Positions 12,301-21,259 of a stretch of DNA of 64,000 nt are shown here, piece after piece. The stretch's first letter is position 1, and each line of letters begins with the position of its first letter. The notes under the pieces are model-generated. The model ran no database searches and was not told the origin of the DNA. It worked only from the letters and a program-made list of their open reading frames with translations. Both the position numbers and the translations under genes were made by a program. The stretch comes from Sympetrum striolatum (taxonomy: Eukaryota; Arthropoda; Insecta; Odonata; Libellulidae): assembly GCA_947579665.1 (NCBI GenBank), contig OX388351.1, positions 52,770,939-52,834,938 on the forward strand, written 5' to 3'.

Positions 12301-14228
12301 ACATCTTTTATCTAAGCAAAAACTTCCTATCATTTCAATAGGTGCATCGAAAAAATAATGAAAAACTAACCCAATGTTTTTTAAATGAACAACATATTTA
12401 CCGCCCAGCATCGAACCCGGGTCTCTCTGGTGATACTTGCTATGCAACACAATAGAAGATAATCATCTCTAACTATGTGTGAAAATTCAAGCATAAATAT
12501 TGGCTGCAACTGCCTCAAACAACGTCCTACTTTTCCCTTATATTCCTTATGATAGAAATGTTAATGTGCTCTGGCATCGAACCCAGGAATAGTATGGTCT
12601 TATCTAAACTGTTTTTTAAACCAATTCTTACCATACATCTTCTAGCCAAGCACGAACTTCCTTTCGTTTCGATAAGTGCATAAAAAAAAAATAATGAAAA
12701 ACTACCTCAATGCATTTTAAAGAGCAGATTTTTGCATCGTCCTAGCATCGACCCAGGATATTTTCTGTAAAGGTCATTCATGGTTTGGATAGATCATGAC
12801 CATATATATAGCTTCCTGGAGTTTTGATTCTCTACCTATCCAGGAAGTATTTTTTTAAAATTCCCAAAAAACAAAGCAATGCTTTTAAAGGGAAAAAATC
12901 GGGACTTTGGGGTCTGCTGGAATCGAACCCATGACACTGAGGTTCACAATTTTTTTGGAGGTTACACGTTATGGCCAATGCGTCGTAAAAATTTCAAGTC
13001 ACTGACGCATGTGGTTTAGCCTGTGAATTAGTATCCTAACTATCTATCTATATATATGAATGAATCCAGAGAAGCATCTATATATAATAGATAGATAGAT
13101 TGGATACTAATTCACAGGCTAAACCACAAGCTTCATTGACTTGAAAGTTTTACAGCTTATAGGCCCTAACGAGAAACCTCAGTGTCAGGGTTTGATGCCA
13201 TAAGGCCCCAAAATTGCAATTTTTCCCATTTAAATGTATTGCTTTGATTTTCGGGAATTTCTAAAAAATACTTTCCGGTGAGGTAGAGAATCAAAATTCA
13301 AGGAGCTTATAGATATGGTCATGATCTTTCGAAAACATTTATGACTTTTACAGAAAATGTCCTGGGTTCGATGCTAGGACAATGCAAAAATCTCCTATTT
13401 AAAATACACTGAGGTAGTTTTTCATTATTATTTTTGATGCACTTATTGAAATGAAAGGAAGTTCATGCTTAGCTAGAAGATGTATATTAAGACTCGGTTT
13501 AAGAAAAAAATTTAGATAATACCATGCTGTTCCTGGGTTCGATACCAGAATAAATTAAAATTTCTCACATAAGGAATATAAGGGAAAAGTAGGATGTCGT
13601 TTGAGGCAGTTGCAGCAAATATTTCTGCTTGAGTTTTCACATATAGTTACAGAAGGTGAACTGCTGTTGTGCTGCAGAGTAAGTATCACCAGGAAGACCT
13701 GGGTTCAATGCCGGATGCCGGATGGATAAAATGCAGCGAATATTTTGATTTTTTTCAATCCTTATTTTTCTTTTGAGGACCTTCTCGATATGATGCCAAC
13801 TTGAAATTAGTGTTATCGATATGCTTGCAGTGTGCAAGCAACATTTTGCTCATATTATTATAAGCCTAAGGGCAAGGGTGAGAAAGTGGCGATAAAAATA
13901 GTTGAAATTTAAAATTTTTGAGAAATCTGGTATTTTAGACTGTTCTATACCTTTATACCTTAATATAATTTTATATTTAAAAAATATTAATGTATAAGTA
14001 TCTCATAGCAAAAGAATTTTTTTTTTTTCTCAGATCAAAATGGAGAACTTAGCTGATTACTGCACATGTGCCGGAAACTTCAAAACTCTGACCAAAGCTG
14101 AACAATTATTATTACAAATGAAGACATTTCAAGGAGTTGCCAAAAGATTTGAAATGCCTTTGTTGTTAGAAACTGTTGAATGGATACTTTCGCACAATGA
14201 TATACAGAAAAGCGATGGAAAAAGCTGA
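354..14228 (+). CDS. POLE: DNA polymerase epsilon catalytic subunit, C-terminal 816 residues (5' partial, 12 exons)
   Basis: This is the 3' half of the gene for the leading-strand replicative polymerase of the nucleus. The window covers the non-catalytic C-terminal half, which in this family docks the small subunits and the CMG helicase. Exons by splice sites: 354-509, 1186-1355, 2293-2632, 2748-2887, 3448-3661, 4206-4494, 5689-5874, 6434-6738, 9640-9751, 10312-10523, 11594-11726, 14034-14228. All have AG/GT borders and phases that join without a frameshift. Family-like stretches include LQSHHVND (exon 4), YDETALCS (exon 5), AEFKRLGS and VEDAIAYVE (exon 6) and GEFSEDA (exon 10). Exon 7 is a K/E/D-rich acidic linker, as in animal orthologues. 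The two cysteine modules are intact: CRAC (exon 10) with CPIC (exon 11) form CysA, and CKKC (exon 11) with CTC (exon 12) form CysB. The stop is TGA. The catalytic N-terminal half lies upstream of the window. I see no defect. Assignment rests on remembered family sequence, not a search. Confidence 0.97.
943..1133 (+). mobile_element. tRNA-derived SINE in POLE intron 1
   Basis: The copy starts with a tRNA-like head. An A-box-like TGGTTAGCATG lies at 961-971 and a B-box-like GTTTCGAATCC at 1005-1015, about 40 bases apart as in a Pol III promoter. A tRNA-unrelated body of about 100 bases follows, ending in an A-rich AAATAAAATAAATAAATA tail. Length and layout fit a tRNA-derived SINE in the sense orientation of POLE. 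No clear target-site duplication was found. The copy looks inactive, but its age cannot be judged. Confidence 0.8.
4647..4830. repeat. Small inverted-repeat element in POLE intron 6
   Basis: TTGATAGCGCA near 4,647 is matched by its inverse TGCGCTATCAA near 4,758. A second hairpin follows with stem AGCCAAT/ATTGGCT at about 4,795-4,830. The block is richer in GC than the surrounding intron. It may be the remnant of a foldback or MITE-like element; no target-site duplication was identified. Confidence 0.35.
6985..7112 (-). mobile_element. SINE-like copy with near-complete tRNA-like head (minus strand)
   Basis: Reading down from 7112, the sequence gives an acceptor-like stem GGCCGGG that pairs 6 of 7 with CCCTGCC at about 7,037-7,043. 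A D-arm GCCT/AGGC pairs perfectly around an A-box-like TAGATGGTTAAGGC. A B-box-like GGTTCAATTCC follows. The T-stem and anticodon stem pair poorly, so this is a tRNA-derived retroposon head or a decayed tRNA pseudogene rather than a working tRNA. The 3' body (AGACTTTTCTCAAGTCC) is shared with 7,207-7,290 in opposite orientation. Confidence 0.6.
7205..7290 (+). repeat. SINE-body repeat, copy A
   Basis: This 85-base block matches 25,945-26,030 along most of its length, including ACTTTTTTCAAG, TTTTTCCTTG, the GGTGCAC segment and TGCAAAGTACCTT. Its first part is also the inverse of 6,998-7,043, so two copies of one family lie head to head in POLE intron 8. Confidence 0.65.
7340..7790. mobile_element. 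Unclassified transposon-like block in POLE intron 8
   Basis: A GC-richer stretch sits between AT-rich sequence. It contains a 62-codon open segment (7,357-7,542) that ends at a donor-like GTAAGC, a compact hairpin CACGCCTGTGCGTGCAGGC near 7,646, and a 3' part with GACAGACGGACGGACATAAT and a TATATATA run, a style common at transposon ends. POLE exons 8 and 9 join in frame without it, so it is not a needed POLE exon. Its family was not recognised. Confidence 0.4.
8836..9535 (+). mobile_element. Repeat element starting with an ACTTTCTC hairpin and carrying about 165-bp internal repeats
   Basis: The left edge is a hairpin: ACTTTCTCCCTATAC then GTA then GTATAGAGAAAGT (about 8,839-8,870). A segment that reads TTCGACCTCCAGATTTCGACGG follows, then a (CTGT)n run near 8,966-8,992. 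Two diverged direct repeats begin at about 9,110 and 9,283, each with TAACCGGAAGTT, a GTATATACAATTA block and a GTAACACT...TTGTTT end. The right edge GGAGAAAGTCATGTGTTGGCCACATCAG resembles an inverse of the left edge. The style fits a non-autonomous element; no coding domain was seen. Confidence 0.55.
10960..11105. repeat. Short element with 22-bp inverted ends in POLE intron 10
   Basis: Perfect inverted repeats lie at 10,983-11,004 and 11,084-11,105 (AGTAAATGGGTGGGAATAACTG and its inverse). The interior contains the motif ACTAATGTCCGAAACCGGTTGCAATATTAAAA, similar in layout to 62,325-62,390. A non-autonomous transposon or SINE 3' module is likely. Confidence 0.55.
11885..13851. mobile_element. 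Palindromic element of tRNA-like monomers inside the last POLE intron
   Basis: A full-length unit (11,939-13,097) begins ACGAGTAAAATGTTGCTTGC and ends with an AGAAGCATCTATATATAATAGATA motif. An inverted partial copy (13,092-13,851) follows, so the arms fold back around a centre near 13,040-13,095. The outer left end (11,885-11,926) is the inverse of the unit's own right terminus. In the left arm a CATCGAACCC-type motif recurs at 12075, 12241, 12409, 12575, 12746 and 12921, a period of 166-175 bp. In the right arm the inverse GGGTTCGATGC motif recurs at 13188, 13364, 13535 and 13701. The right arm is therefore shorter by about two monomers. Each motif resembles a tRNA B box/T arm read on the unit's - strand. 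No protein is encoded. Confidence 0.75.
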
Positions 14229-14460
14229 ATGAGACTTTCAGGAAGAATGTTAATGGACGTGAATAGGATAATTGGTAGTTTTACTTGAAAGAAAAGCTCT
14301 TAAAGGTATTTTCATTTGTTTGTCAGATGTAATATATTGTACAAATTTTTTACCTATTCGTTTTTAATATTTTTGGATTAGAATTTTAAAGCTATCTTTT
14401 ATGAAAAAAGTAGACTTTGTTTCTTCAGAATTGGCAGTTATATATTTTAATAAATTATAC
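14229..14460 (+). promoter_or_regulatory. POLE: POLE 3' UTR with probable poly(A) signal
   Basis: The sequence after the stop codon is AT-rich and non-coding. An AATAAA hexamer at 14449-14454 is the first clear poly(A) signal, giving a 3' UTR of roughly 240 bases. The true cleavage site cannot be read from the sequence. Confidence 0.55.
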
Positions 14461-15900
14461 TTAAATCTTATTGTATTGGTATTTTCAGTATGGCTGACTT
14501 GTTTTTCAGTCCTTACCTTTGTTACTTCACCAAATTACTTCAGCTTTTCCTACTTGATTCAAGTGATGATGATGAATCCAGCATACTCCCATTAACCTTC
14601 CTGAACTAAAATTTCCAAGAATCCGTAAGATAGTTGAATTTTCTCCTATGGCAAAAACAGTATGAAGGAACTGCTTCACCGAACAATTGTTTTTAGAAGA
14701 TGGAAGAAGTTAATGAAAAGATTCAATTAATTCCAAACCTTAATTGATGACAAATATTCAGCAGGTATTTTTGATTTGATCCAGTAGATTTCTGTTACAT
14801 TATGAAAGCTATAAGTATAGAAACACAAAGAAAAATAGAAACCATTCTCTTAAGAGTGTTCAAGGTACAGGACCTAACTATAGATAGGATAATGGTAGAA
14901 GTAATAACAACCATACATGTGCTTAATTGAATTTTGATTTACTTTGCAGAATTTACTTCAGTAATTGATTTATGTAGAAGTTTATTGAATATCACAACAA
15001 AAATGAGTTTTTTTTGCCTTAGCGTCAGTGCTATTTGCATTGTATCAGTATCTTTTATCTTAATAGCAGCAAATGGGAGGGAGTTCCACAAAGTTAAAGC
15101 TTACCAGATTGATTTCATTAATAGCAGCAGGCTCATTATTCTTATCTGTTTATTAGATATTGCTAAAGAACCTGTGTAATAACAGTAAGGATTATCAAAG
15201 CATCTCTTGGTGTTGATGGAATCGTTGAAAGAGCTCGATGTTATTTAGGGTATAGCTTATGTTTAATTTATACTCTCTTGCTTTTAAAATTGTCTAGTCA
15301 AGCATGTACTTTACTTTTCCTGCTATGGAAGTTATTTTCCAGTGGAGATTTGTTATTTAACACCATATTAAACAGAAAACTTAATAATATTACATGGTAT
15401 GTTCAAATTGCAAGACGAGTATTTAGATTCGTAACTGTAAAAAAATGAGTGGCTATTTCAAATTATCACCTTTCTAGAAATGACATCCAACTGAAAGAAA
15501 ATACCTTTTATTTGCCACATACGATAAGGATAAGCTGCCTTTACTCATCTCACATTTGAAGAACCAAGTAGCTATTGATTTGATTTCTAAATCGAACTGA
15601 TAGAGGATATTTTCTAAAAGAATATTATAATGGTTTTCAAGCTGGAATTGTATTGTCACACCCTTTAAAATACGATAAAAGGAGGAATGGTCATACTGAA
15701 TCATTAAGTATTGCCTCATTTCAGTTCATAAGAATCTGGCAGCATAATGGCTTACTATGCTTTTGTTAAATGTAACAAAGTAAAATTTTAACTAATCTGT
15801 ACCACCAAACGAGGGTTAAACCAAATGACACAGCACAGCCTTCCACAATAAAAATTTGTATTGATGCTTTCACTAACGTATAAAAATAAAATAGGGATTG
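14461..15900. other. Intergenic spacer between convergent POLE and ATP synthase coupling factor 6
   Basis: This AT-rich spacer lies between two genes that converge tail to tail. Only short, unremarkable open frames are present, and no repeat or RNA gene was recognised. Confidence 0.6.
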
Positions 15901-15912
15901 TAAATTTATATT

Positions 15913-15918
15913 TTTATT
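15913..15918 (-). promoter_or_regulatory. Probable poly(A) signal of the coupling factor 6 gene
   Basis: AATAAA on the - strand lies about 70 bases past the stop codon of the coupling factor 6 gene, a normal distance for a short 3' UTR. The cleavage point is not visible. Confidence 0.5.
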
Positions 15919-15986
15919 AGAGGATAACTGTACAACAGCGTCACCGGCCAAATATTTGCAACTAATAACTAACTAAAACAACCATT

Positions 15987-16467
15987 TTATAAAGGATCCA
16001 CCTTGGGGTCTGAAAAATAAAATCGACAGCATTAGAAATATATCAGAAACCAATATATCCAAAGATAAGAATACTTCCATACACAAATACATACCAGTGA
16101 ATTTGAAATCTGGGAACTTTGTCATATCCTCTCCTGCTGCACCACCGTACTGCAGGGCTACTTTGTCTAGTTCATTCTTCAACTCTCGTTCGATTTCAGG
16201 GGATGGTTCAACTAACTTTCCTCCTGCTGACCTGAACGTTACAATAAAAGTGGTCAACTTAGTTTCAGTTAGTACGCATGAGATCTCAACTTTAAAAATG
16301 AACATAATATCTTACTTGCTCTTCTTTCCGTATTCCCGAACCTTATCGAGGAAAAGTTGCTGGATAGGATCGGTAGCTTTTTGTAAAGCTGGTGCACATA
16401 CTCCAATATTCCTTCTGAAAATTACTGGAGCCTTGCTCCTCAAGGAGAGAATAACTCGAGAAATCAT
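15987..16467 (-). CDS. ATPsynCF6: Mitochondrial ATP synthase coupling factor 6 (F6 subunit), complete, 103 aa
   Basis: This is a subunit of the peripheral stalk of the mitochondrial F1Fo ATP synthase, linking the catalytic head to the membrane sector. Coding exons on the - strand: 16467-16316, 16231-16095, 16009-15987. The introns have GT..AG borders and the phases join cleanly. The start ATG lies two bases inside its exon. The first 25 or so residues are rich in R, S and hydrophobic residues with few acids (MISRVILSLRSKAPVIFRR), as expected of a mitochondrial presequence. The mature part shows family features: DPIQQLFLDKVREYGKKS, then SAGGKLVEPSPEIERELKNE, and a C-terminal KFPDFKFTDPKVDPL. 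Length fits the family (about 105-110). The gene is intact. Upstream it has an untranslated leader exon; downstream it converges with POLE. Confidence 0.96.
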
Positions 16468-16643
16468 GTCTGGAAAGCAGACGTAAAACCATCAATAACG
16501 GTGAATTGAGAACATAATTATATTATAATATCGAATAAATTTGACTAGTCTTTTAAAATCAATTAATTGGACAATATTGACCTTTCCTGACTAGTTAAAG
16601 CTATCACAGAGAGAGTATATAGGTGTAAAACTGTATCACTCAC

Positions 16644-16730
16644 CGAAGATTATGGACCCTTTCTCCGACCAATATGGCGTAGGAAGGAAGACGGTACATC
16701 GCAGATAGTTGAGAACTAATATTAGGTGAC
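16644..16730 (-). other. ATPsynCF6: Untranslated leader exon of the coupling factor 6 gene
   Basis: The coding exon is preceded by a good acceptor (CTTTCCAG just before ACATG), so a leader exon must lie upstream. A strong donor (GTGAGT on the - strand, 16638-16643) sits about 170 bases away, at the edge of a GC-richer stretch that includes CGCCATATTGG. The transcription start is not visible, so the outer end is a guess. Confidence 0.6.
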
Positions 16731-16950
16731 TTTAGATAGTGTAATGCTACTATCCAGTAAGATAAATTTAATTATATTTATTCCAAGTATCAGTTTCAAT
16801 TTTAATGCTTATTTGTTTAAATTTAGTTCTCAGCTTAGCGAGTTTGTTCTTCATTAATACGTCACAACTTGGCTTGGTCTTCCAGCCAATCAGGGCAGAC
16901 TTTTACGTAATTCATTCATTCATTGAGAGAGGCAGCCATAATCTTGTAGC
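16720..16950. promoter_or_regulatory. Probable divergent promoter region
   Basis: This interval lies between the leader exon of the coupling factor 6 gene (- strand) and a candidate leader exon on the + strand. It contains no repeat and no open frame of note. A CCAATCAGGG stretch near 16,887 and a TTACGTAA palindrome near 16,903-16,910 are the kinds of sites found in promoters of nuclear genes for mitochondrial proteins. This is inference from layout. Confidence 0.4.
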
Positions 16951-17091
16951 TCCTCTGGAGTAGTGCATTGCTAGTGCGTCTTCCTGTGAATTTTTGCCTT
17001 GAAGAATTGTTTATAGTTGTTTACGCTTCTACATTTTTACTCCAACCGTGCCTAAAAGTTGCATATCAACATTCGCTGCCTCACCTTCTCG
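16946..17091 (+). other. Candidate untranslated first exon of a + strand gene
   Basis: The stretch ends in a strong donor (CTCG followed by GTAAGT at 17,092) and runs directly into CpG-rich sequence. It lies head to head with the coupling factor 6 gene. It could be the leader exon of the gene whose first recognised coding exon is at 40,822-40,925, which would imply a first intron of about 23.7 kb. No direct link can be seen. Confidence 0.35.
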
Positions 17092-17119
17092 GTAAGTCTC
17101 ATCTTTTAATTAATATTCT

Positions 17120-17900
17120 TATTTTTCGGCTTCGCCGAAGGTTTAGCGCGTAAGCTATTGCGGAGATTCCCCGAAAATGTTACTTATCCGCGTTGCGGAG
17201 CCGGTGCGGAGGTTCGCAATTTTTTTCTTGTTATGAATTTCGCGGGATAGTGTGTGTCATCAATTATATTCGAATCCGCGCGAGTTGCCGAGTAGGAAGT
17301 GCGGGCATTGTTTATTTATAAACTGTCGGTGTTGACAAGAGAGCATCGGGTTCATTCGGTGATTTTATTTACTCTTCACACGCGAGTATTTTCATTCTTA
17401 TATTCGCTCGTTCTCGTCTTCGCTATTTATAGTCGTGTTTTGGCAGAGATTTTGCGTAGGAATAGGGGTTTAAGGATTTATTTTTTATTTCGCATTCTAT
17501 TTCCCGTGGTATCGGGTATTTAGACCTAATTGTACCACTTATTTAAGCGCTAATAATTGGGTTGAATGTGTGTATGGCTTGTATCTTGGCGATATGCTGG
17601 CTCATGTTAGTTCCGAAAACTTCTCCAATAGTTTCTTCCTGGAAAGCTCAGGGTTCCCCGCTCTCTCCACCCACGCAATTGCCTTGTCATGCTGTTCTGT
17701 TTACTTCATCTTCTTTCTCCGCAATCCCACGGGGCGTTTTTATTCCCGTATAAATTTTGCAAATCCTCGGGATCCCGACGGTGAAGTTTTCGTGCCGATA
17801 GTCATCTGTTATCTCGGTCTTCGTGTGGGACGGCGAAGACGGGTCACGAAGGACTCGGGCCGTTAAAGTGTTTGTCTTAATTTTTTAATGCCGAGGAAGT
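17120..17900. promoter_or_regulatory. CpG-rich block next to the divergent promoter
   Basis: CpG is frequent here (GGCTTCGCCGAAGG, GTTGCGGAGCCGGTGCGG, ACGGTGAAGTTTTCGTGCCG), in contrast to the AT-rich flanks. The overlapping open frames have no recognisable domain. It reads best as a 5' regulatory or first-intron region. Confidence 0.4.
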
Positions 17901-20900
17901 TGAAAAGTGATTCTTTGTGATCTCGTTATCGATTGGTGTGTTTAGTCGTGCTTTGTTTATTGTTTAGCTTTGGTGTTGTGTCCCGCGCGGTGTTGAGTAT
18001 TCGCTAAGCGGTGTAAACATAAACAAAAACGCTTTTACATTGTATGATCGTGTTTGTATATTTACCTGTTTGGCTTGGTGGTTGTTATGAATGTCTTGGC
18101 TTTTGTTTTGGAATGGCCGATGTAATTATCACTATATTCTTTACTTAATTCTGTCTAGGTCATAACGTCCTTTATCTATCCATGGATTATATCTGAAAGA
18201 TGAGTAGAATGGCACCATTATTAGCTATGCTTTTCGCATTAGTTTTGTTGATTCGGCCGAGATAAGGATGATGCGAAACTTTGTTGCATGTGGTCGTACG
18301 GTGTTGCCAAATTCACGTTGCCTAGTTACCGCTCGCTTCTCCACGGTTTAGCTGGTATTGGGCTTTAGCTGTCAGTGATTTTTAGTTTTGGTTTCCAAAT
18401 TATACGAGTTTATTCCATATAAACGTAGTAAGGAATTGATCCTTTTCCAGTAAAGTCGAGATTTTTTTCAGAATTTTTATTATTTTCGTGATAGGACCAG
18501 CTAATTCAGATCTAACATACTTGTTTTGTATTTGTGTATGGTTCGAACTTCTTGTTTCGTCAATGAACCTAAAATAAACAGTTAAACTAAGGAGACATCG
18601 CGAACCTAATAAGAGAGCGGAATTTTACTGCAAAGGGATTGATGGTTGGACTTCGACAATCCACTTTTTGCTGCAATTACGGTCCTCGGAGATATCTTAA
18701 AATAAAGATGAATAATGATGGACGCTGTTGGTGTCTTTTTAATTACTTACTTAGATAAGAAACCTTAAAGATTTGCTCATGCAAATTTTAAGCAGTTTTA
18801 AGATTTTGAACCTTTGAGATACATGTATATTATTCCTAAGCTATTGAACGAAGTAATTTATATACTTTCCATTATTCTGTAAGGATTATATTTAGGAGTT
18901 TTTTAGCGACAGATTTGCCAATAGAAGATAATTTATTCCATTTCAATTCCTCTAAATTTTGAATAATTCCTCCCTCTCGGGTACCAAAAAAGCTAACATT
19001 AATTAGAATACACTATAATTCAAAAGTTACCAAATAATTTTGAATAACGATTATTTTAAAGGCTCAGTTGTTTTATTTATCTTTAGGTGGATTTTCCGTA
19101 AAGCACGAGGCCAATGGCATCTGTAGTTTCCACGCTAATCGTGAATTTATTTTCTGTGAATCTTTTTTCTGTGGCTTGTCTTTTAATCCCTGTCAAATAA
19201 TAATAATAAAGCATCTTTAATTGGGCGAGATAGAGACTAAAAAGTCTCTTCTTCCATCTTACCCACAAAATAAGCACATATAACAAATCTTTTCATACTG
19301 TTAGAAGATTTAGATTTCTGTTGCTTTATGACGTAAAGTTTTGTTTTTAGATTCAATTGTTTTTGTTCGTTTTATATTTACTCGCTGATAGATGAAAGGA
19401 TATAGAGTTCTTCGTATCCATTCTATTGAGTTGTAAAATTCCTACACTTCATAAGGAATTCTATCCACCGAATCTCTCAAGGATAAAATCAGGATCATTG
19501 CATTAACAAAGCTTTTATACAAGTATGATTTCCTGAAATCTACTCGGCTGGTGAGCAGATTCTTATCCGCTTTTGCCCTTTCTTTTTGGATATTGTTATA
19601 ATAGAAATCAGTTCTTTGGTTTTTATTGGTATTGTACCGATTTGTTTTTTGCTCATCCTCACGTCATGCACAATGTCTTCGAAGAATATGCTTCTTTAAT
19701 ATCTATTGCTATCAGCTACAGTAATGAGATGGAATGCTCATTTGCTAAGTGCATGTTGCCATGTGTAAGTCGTTGATCGAACTTTCTATGTTTTGATATC
19801 AAGAAAGGGGAGAGCATTCGTAATTATTTGAATGCCTATAATACTTTGTCTTTAATCAAATGAAACCTTATTGTCCTTTTTATGTTAATTCGATGAAATA
19901 ACTTTCCTTTTCATAGTTTTACGAAAAAGACTTTTTTACTGTCTACGGTAGCATATATTCAATGAACCACTACCTTTATTACACTGAAAATACTTTTATA
20001 CCACTGAAGCAATACCATTTTTCGACCTATCTACAACTATAACAACAGTTTGTAATCCTAATTTTCTAATAATGTATTTTAAATAGAACATGAAAGCATC
20101 AAGTTACATTTCTTGGACTATTTTGGTTCCTTCTTCAGGAAATTACACGAGCAAGTTCGTGATCATTTTCGAGGTTATTCATTCCTTTAGGGGACATTAA
20201 AATACTTTCTCCGGTTCGAATGATATTCCCTTCCCGACTGTATCAATCTCTTAGAATCGAATTACTTTTATTTTTGCCTCTAGAACGGTCTAAGAGTTTT
20301 TTCTTATAATTAGCACTATAAAACAATTCCATAGATTAAATATAAGAAATATTTGCACATCTTACTAATGGTTATATCAGCAGTAGACCTCATACAGAAT
20401 GAGTTTCACATTTCCTGAAAATATCGCTTTTCCGCTGCATACTTATGTGCCTTACGCCCGTTATATAGTGCGCCTATCAAACCAGTGGCCCACTTCCGTC
20501 ATTGAAATCTCTGCATAGCAGGGTTCGTTAGATGATACTTTCAGCCCCATAGGGGTTTTCAGAAGTTTGCAGGTGTTCATCTTAGGTTAAAGGAATGACA
20601 ATGGATTTATTTATACACCTTGAAATCCCCTGGCTTATTTCTAAGATATAGTTTAAGATTTTGAGCGTAATTGCTTTTCCTCGGACTCCTTGCGGAGTTT
20701 TACCAATGTATGTTTTTGAGATACTAATTTTTATTAAGTATCTTTACATTAAACATTATCTTTCTAGTTAAGCAGGTATATGGTAACTTTTACATGCCCC
20801 CATGATTGCTTGTGGCGCTTTATGGTTGTTATTTTGCATAATTGTCGTAAGTAATCATTTTTTCTTATTGTAGTACTACGCGAAGTAACTTGCATTATTC

Positions 20901-21250
20901 TCATCTTAATTTCACTGCAGTTGTTTCTAAAAAGTGTGCTTTAGGTCGTCGGCTATTTACGATTCACTGGTACAAATTCATTGCCATATAACATTGAGAT
21001 ATATCGATCGGTACATATGGTTCTGACAACATTAGAAAAGAAATCGAATAGTGCTATTTCCTAAGTATTTATTTACTACGATCGGTTACAGGGAATGATC
21101 GCTATCACCAAGTGATTATGATGGCGGTCATTCGCTATGACTGGTCATGCTAAATAAATATTGCAGAAAAAGTACTATTCTTTCTCTCTTTATGTGTTTT
21201 GTATGATAGAATTCCACAAAACAGCGTATTTCTCCGTGGTTTTAACGATA
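17901..21250. other. AT-rich non-coding stretch
   Basis: No exon was recognised. A (TAA)n-linked repeat copy lies at 19,196-19,270. The remaining open frames are short and show no family resemblance. Confidence 0.5.
19196..19270 (+). repeat. (AAT)n-GTCTTTATTTGGGCGAGAT repeat, copy 1
   Basis: An (AAT)n run is followed by a CATCTTTAATTGGGCGAGAT-type core and a GAGACTAAAAAGTCTC hairpin, then CTTCCATCTTAC. The same order occurs at 23,381, 33,000 and, inverted, at 50,636. On the opposite strand the element ends in a (TTA)n tail, a form seen at 3' ends of some non-LTR retrotransposons. Confidence 0.6.
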
Positions 21251-21259
21251 TAATTCTCT

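Larger units (their letters stand above)
510..14033. other. POLE introns
   Basis: Eleven introns separate the twelve POLE exons in the window. Intron 1 (510-1185) carries a SINE. Introns 2 (1356-2292), 3 (2633-2747), 4 (2888-3447) and 5 (3662-4205) are AT-rich with nothing recognised. Intron 6 (4495-5688) holds a small inverted repeat near 4,647-4,830. Intron 7 (5875-6433) shows nothing. Intron 8 (6739-9639) is packed with repeats. Intron 9 (9752-10311) shows nothing. Intron 10 (10524-11593) has a short element with inverted ends. Intron 11 (11727-14033) is mostly occupied by the palindromic tRNA-like-monomer element. Confidence 0.85.

Noticed and set aside
12060..12940. CRISPR-like array (regular motifs about 170 bp apart)
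   Set aside because: The genome is eukaryotic, the repeated word is short and imperfect, and the intervals are themselves related monomers, not unique spacers.
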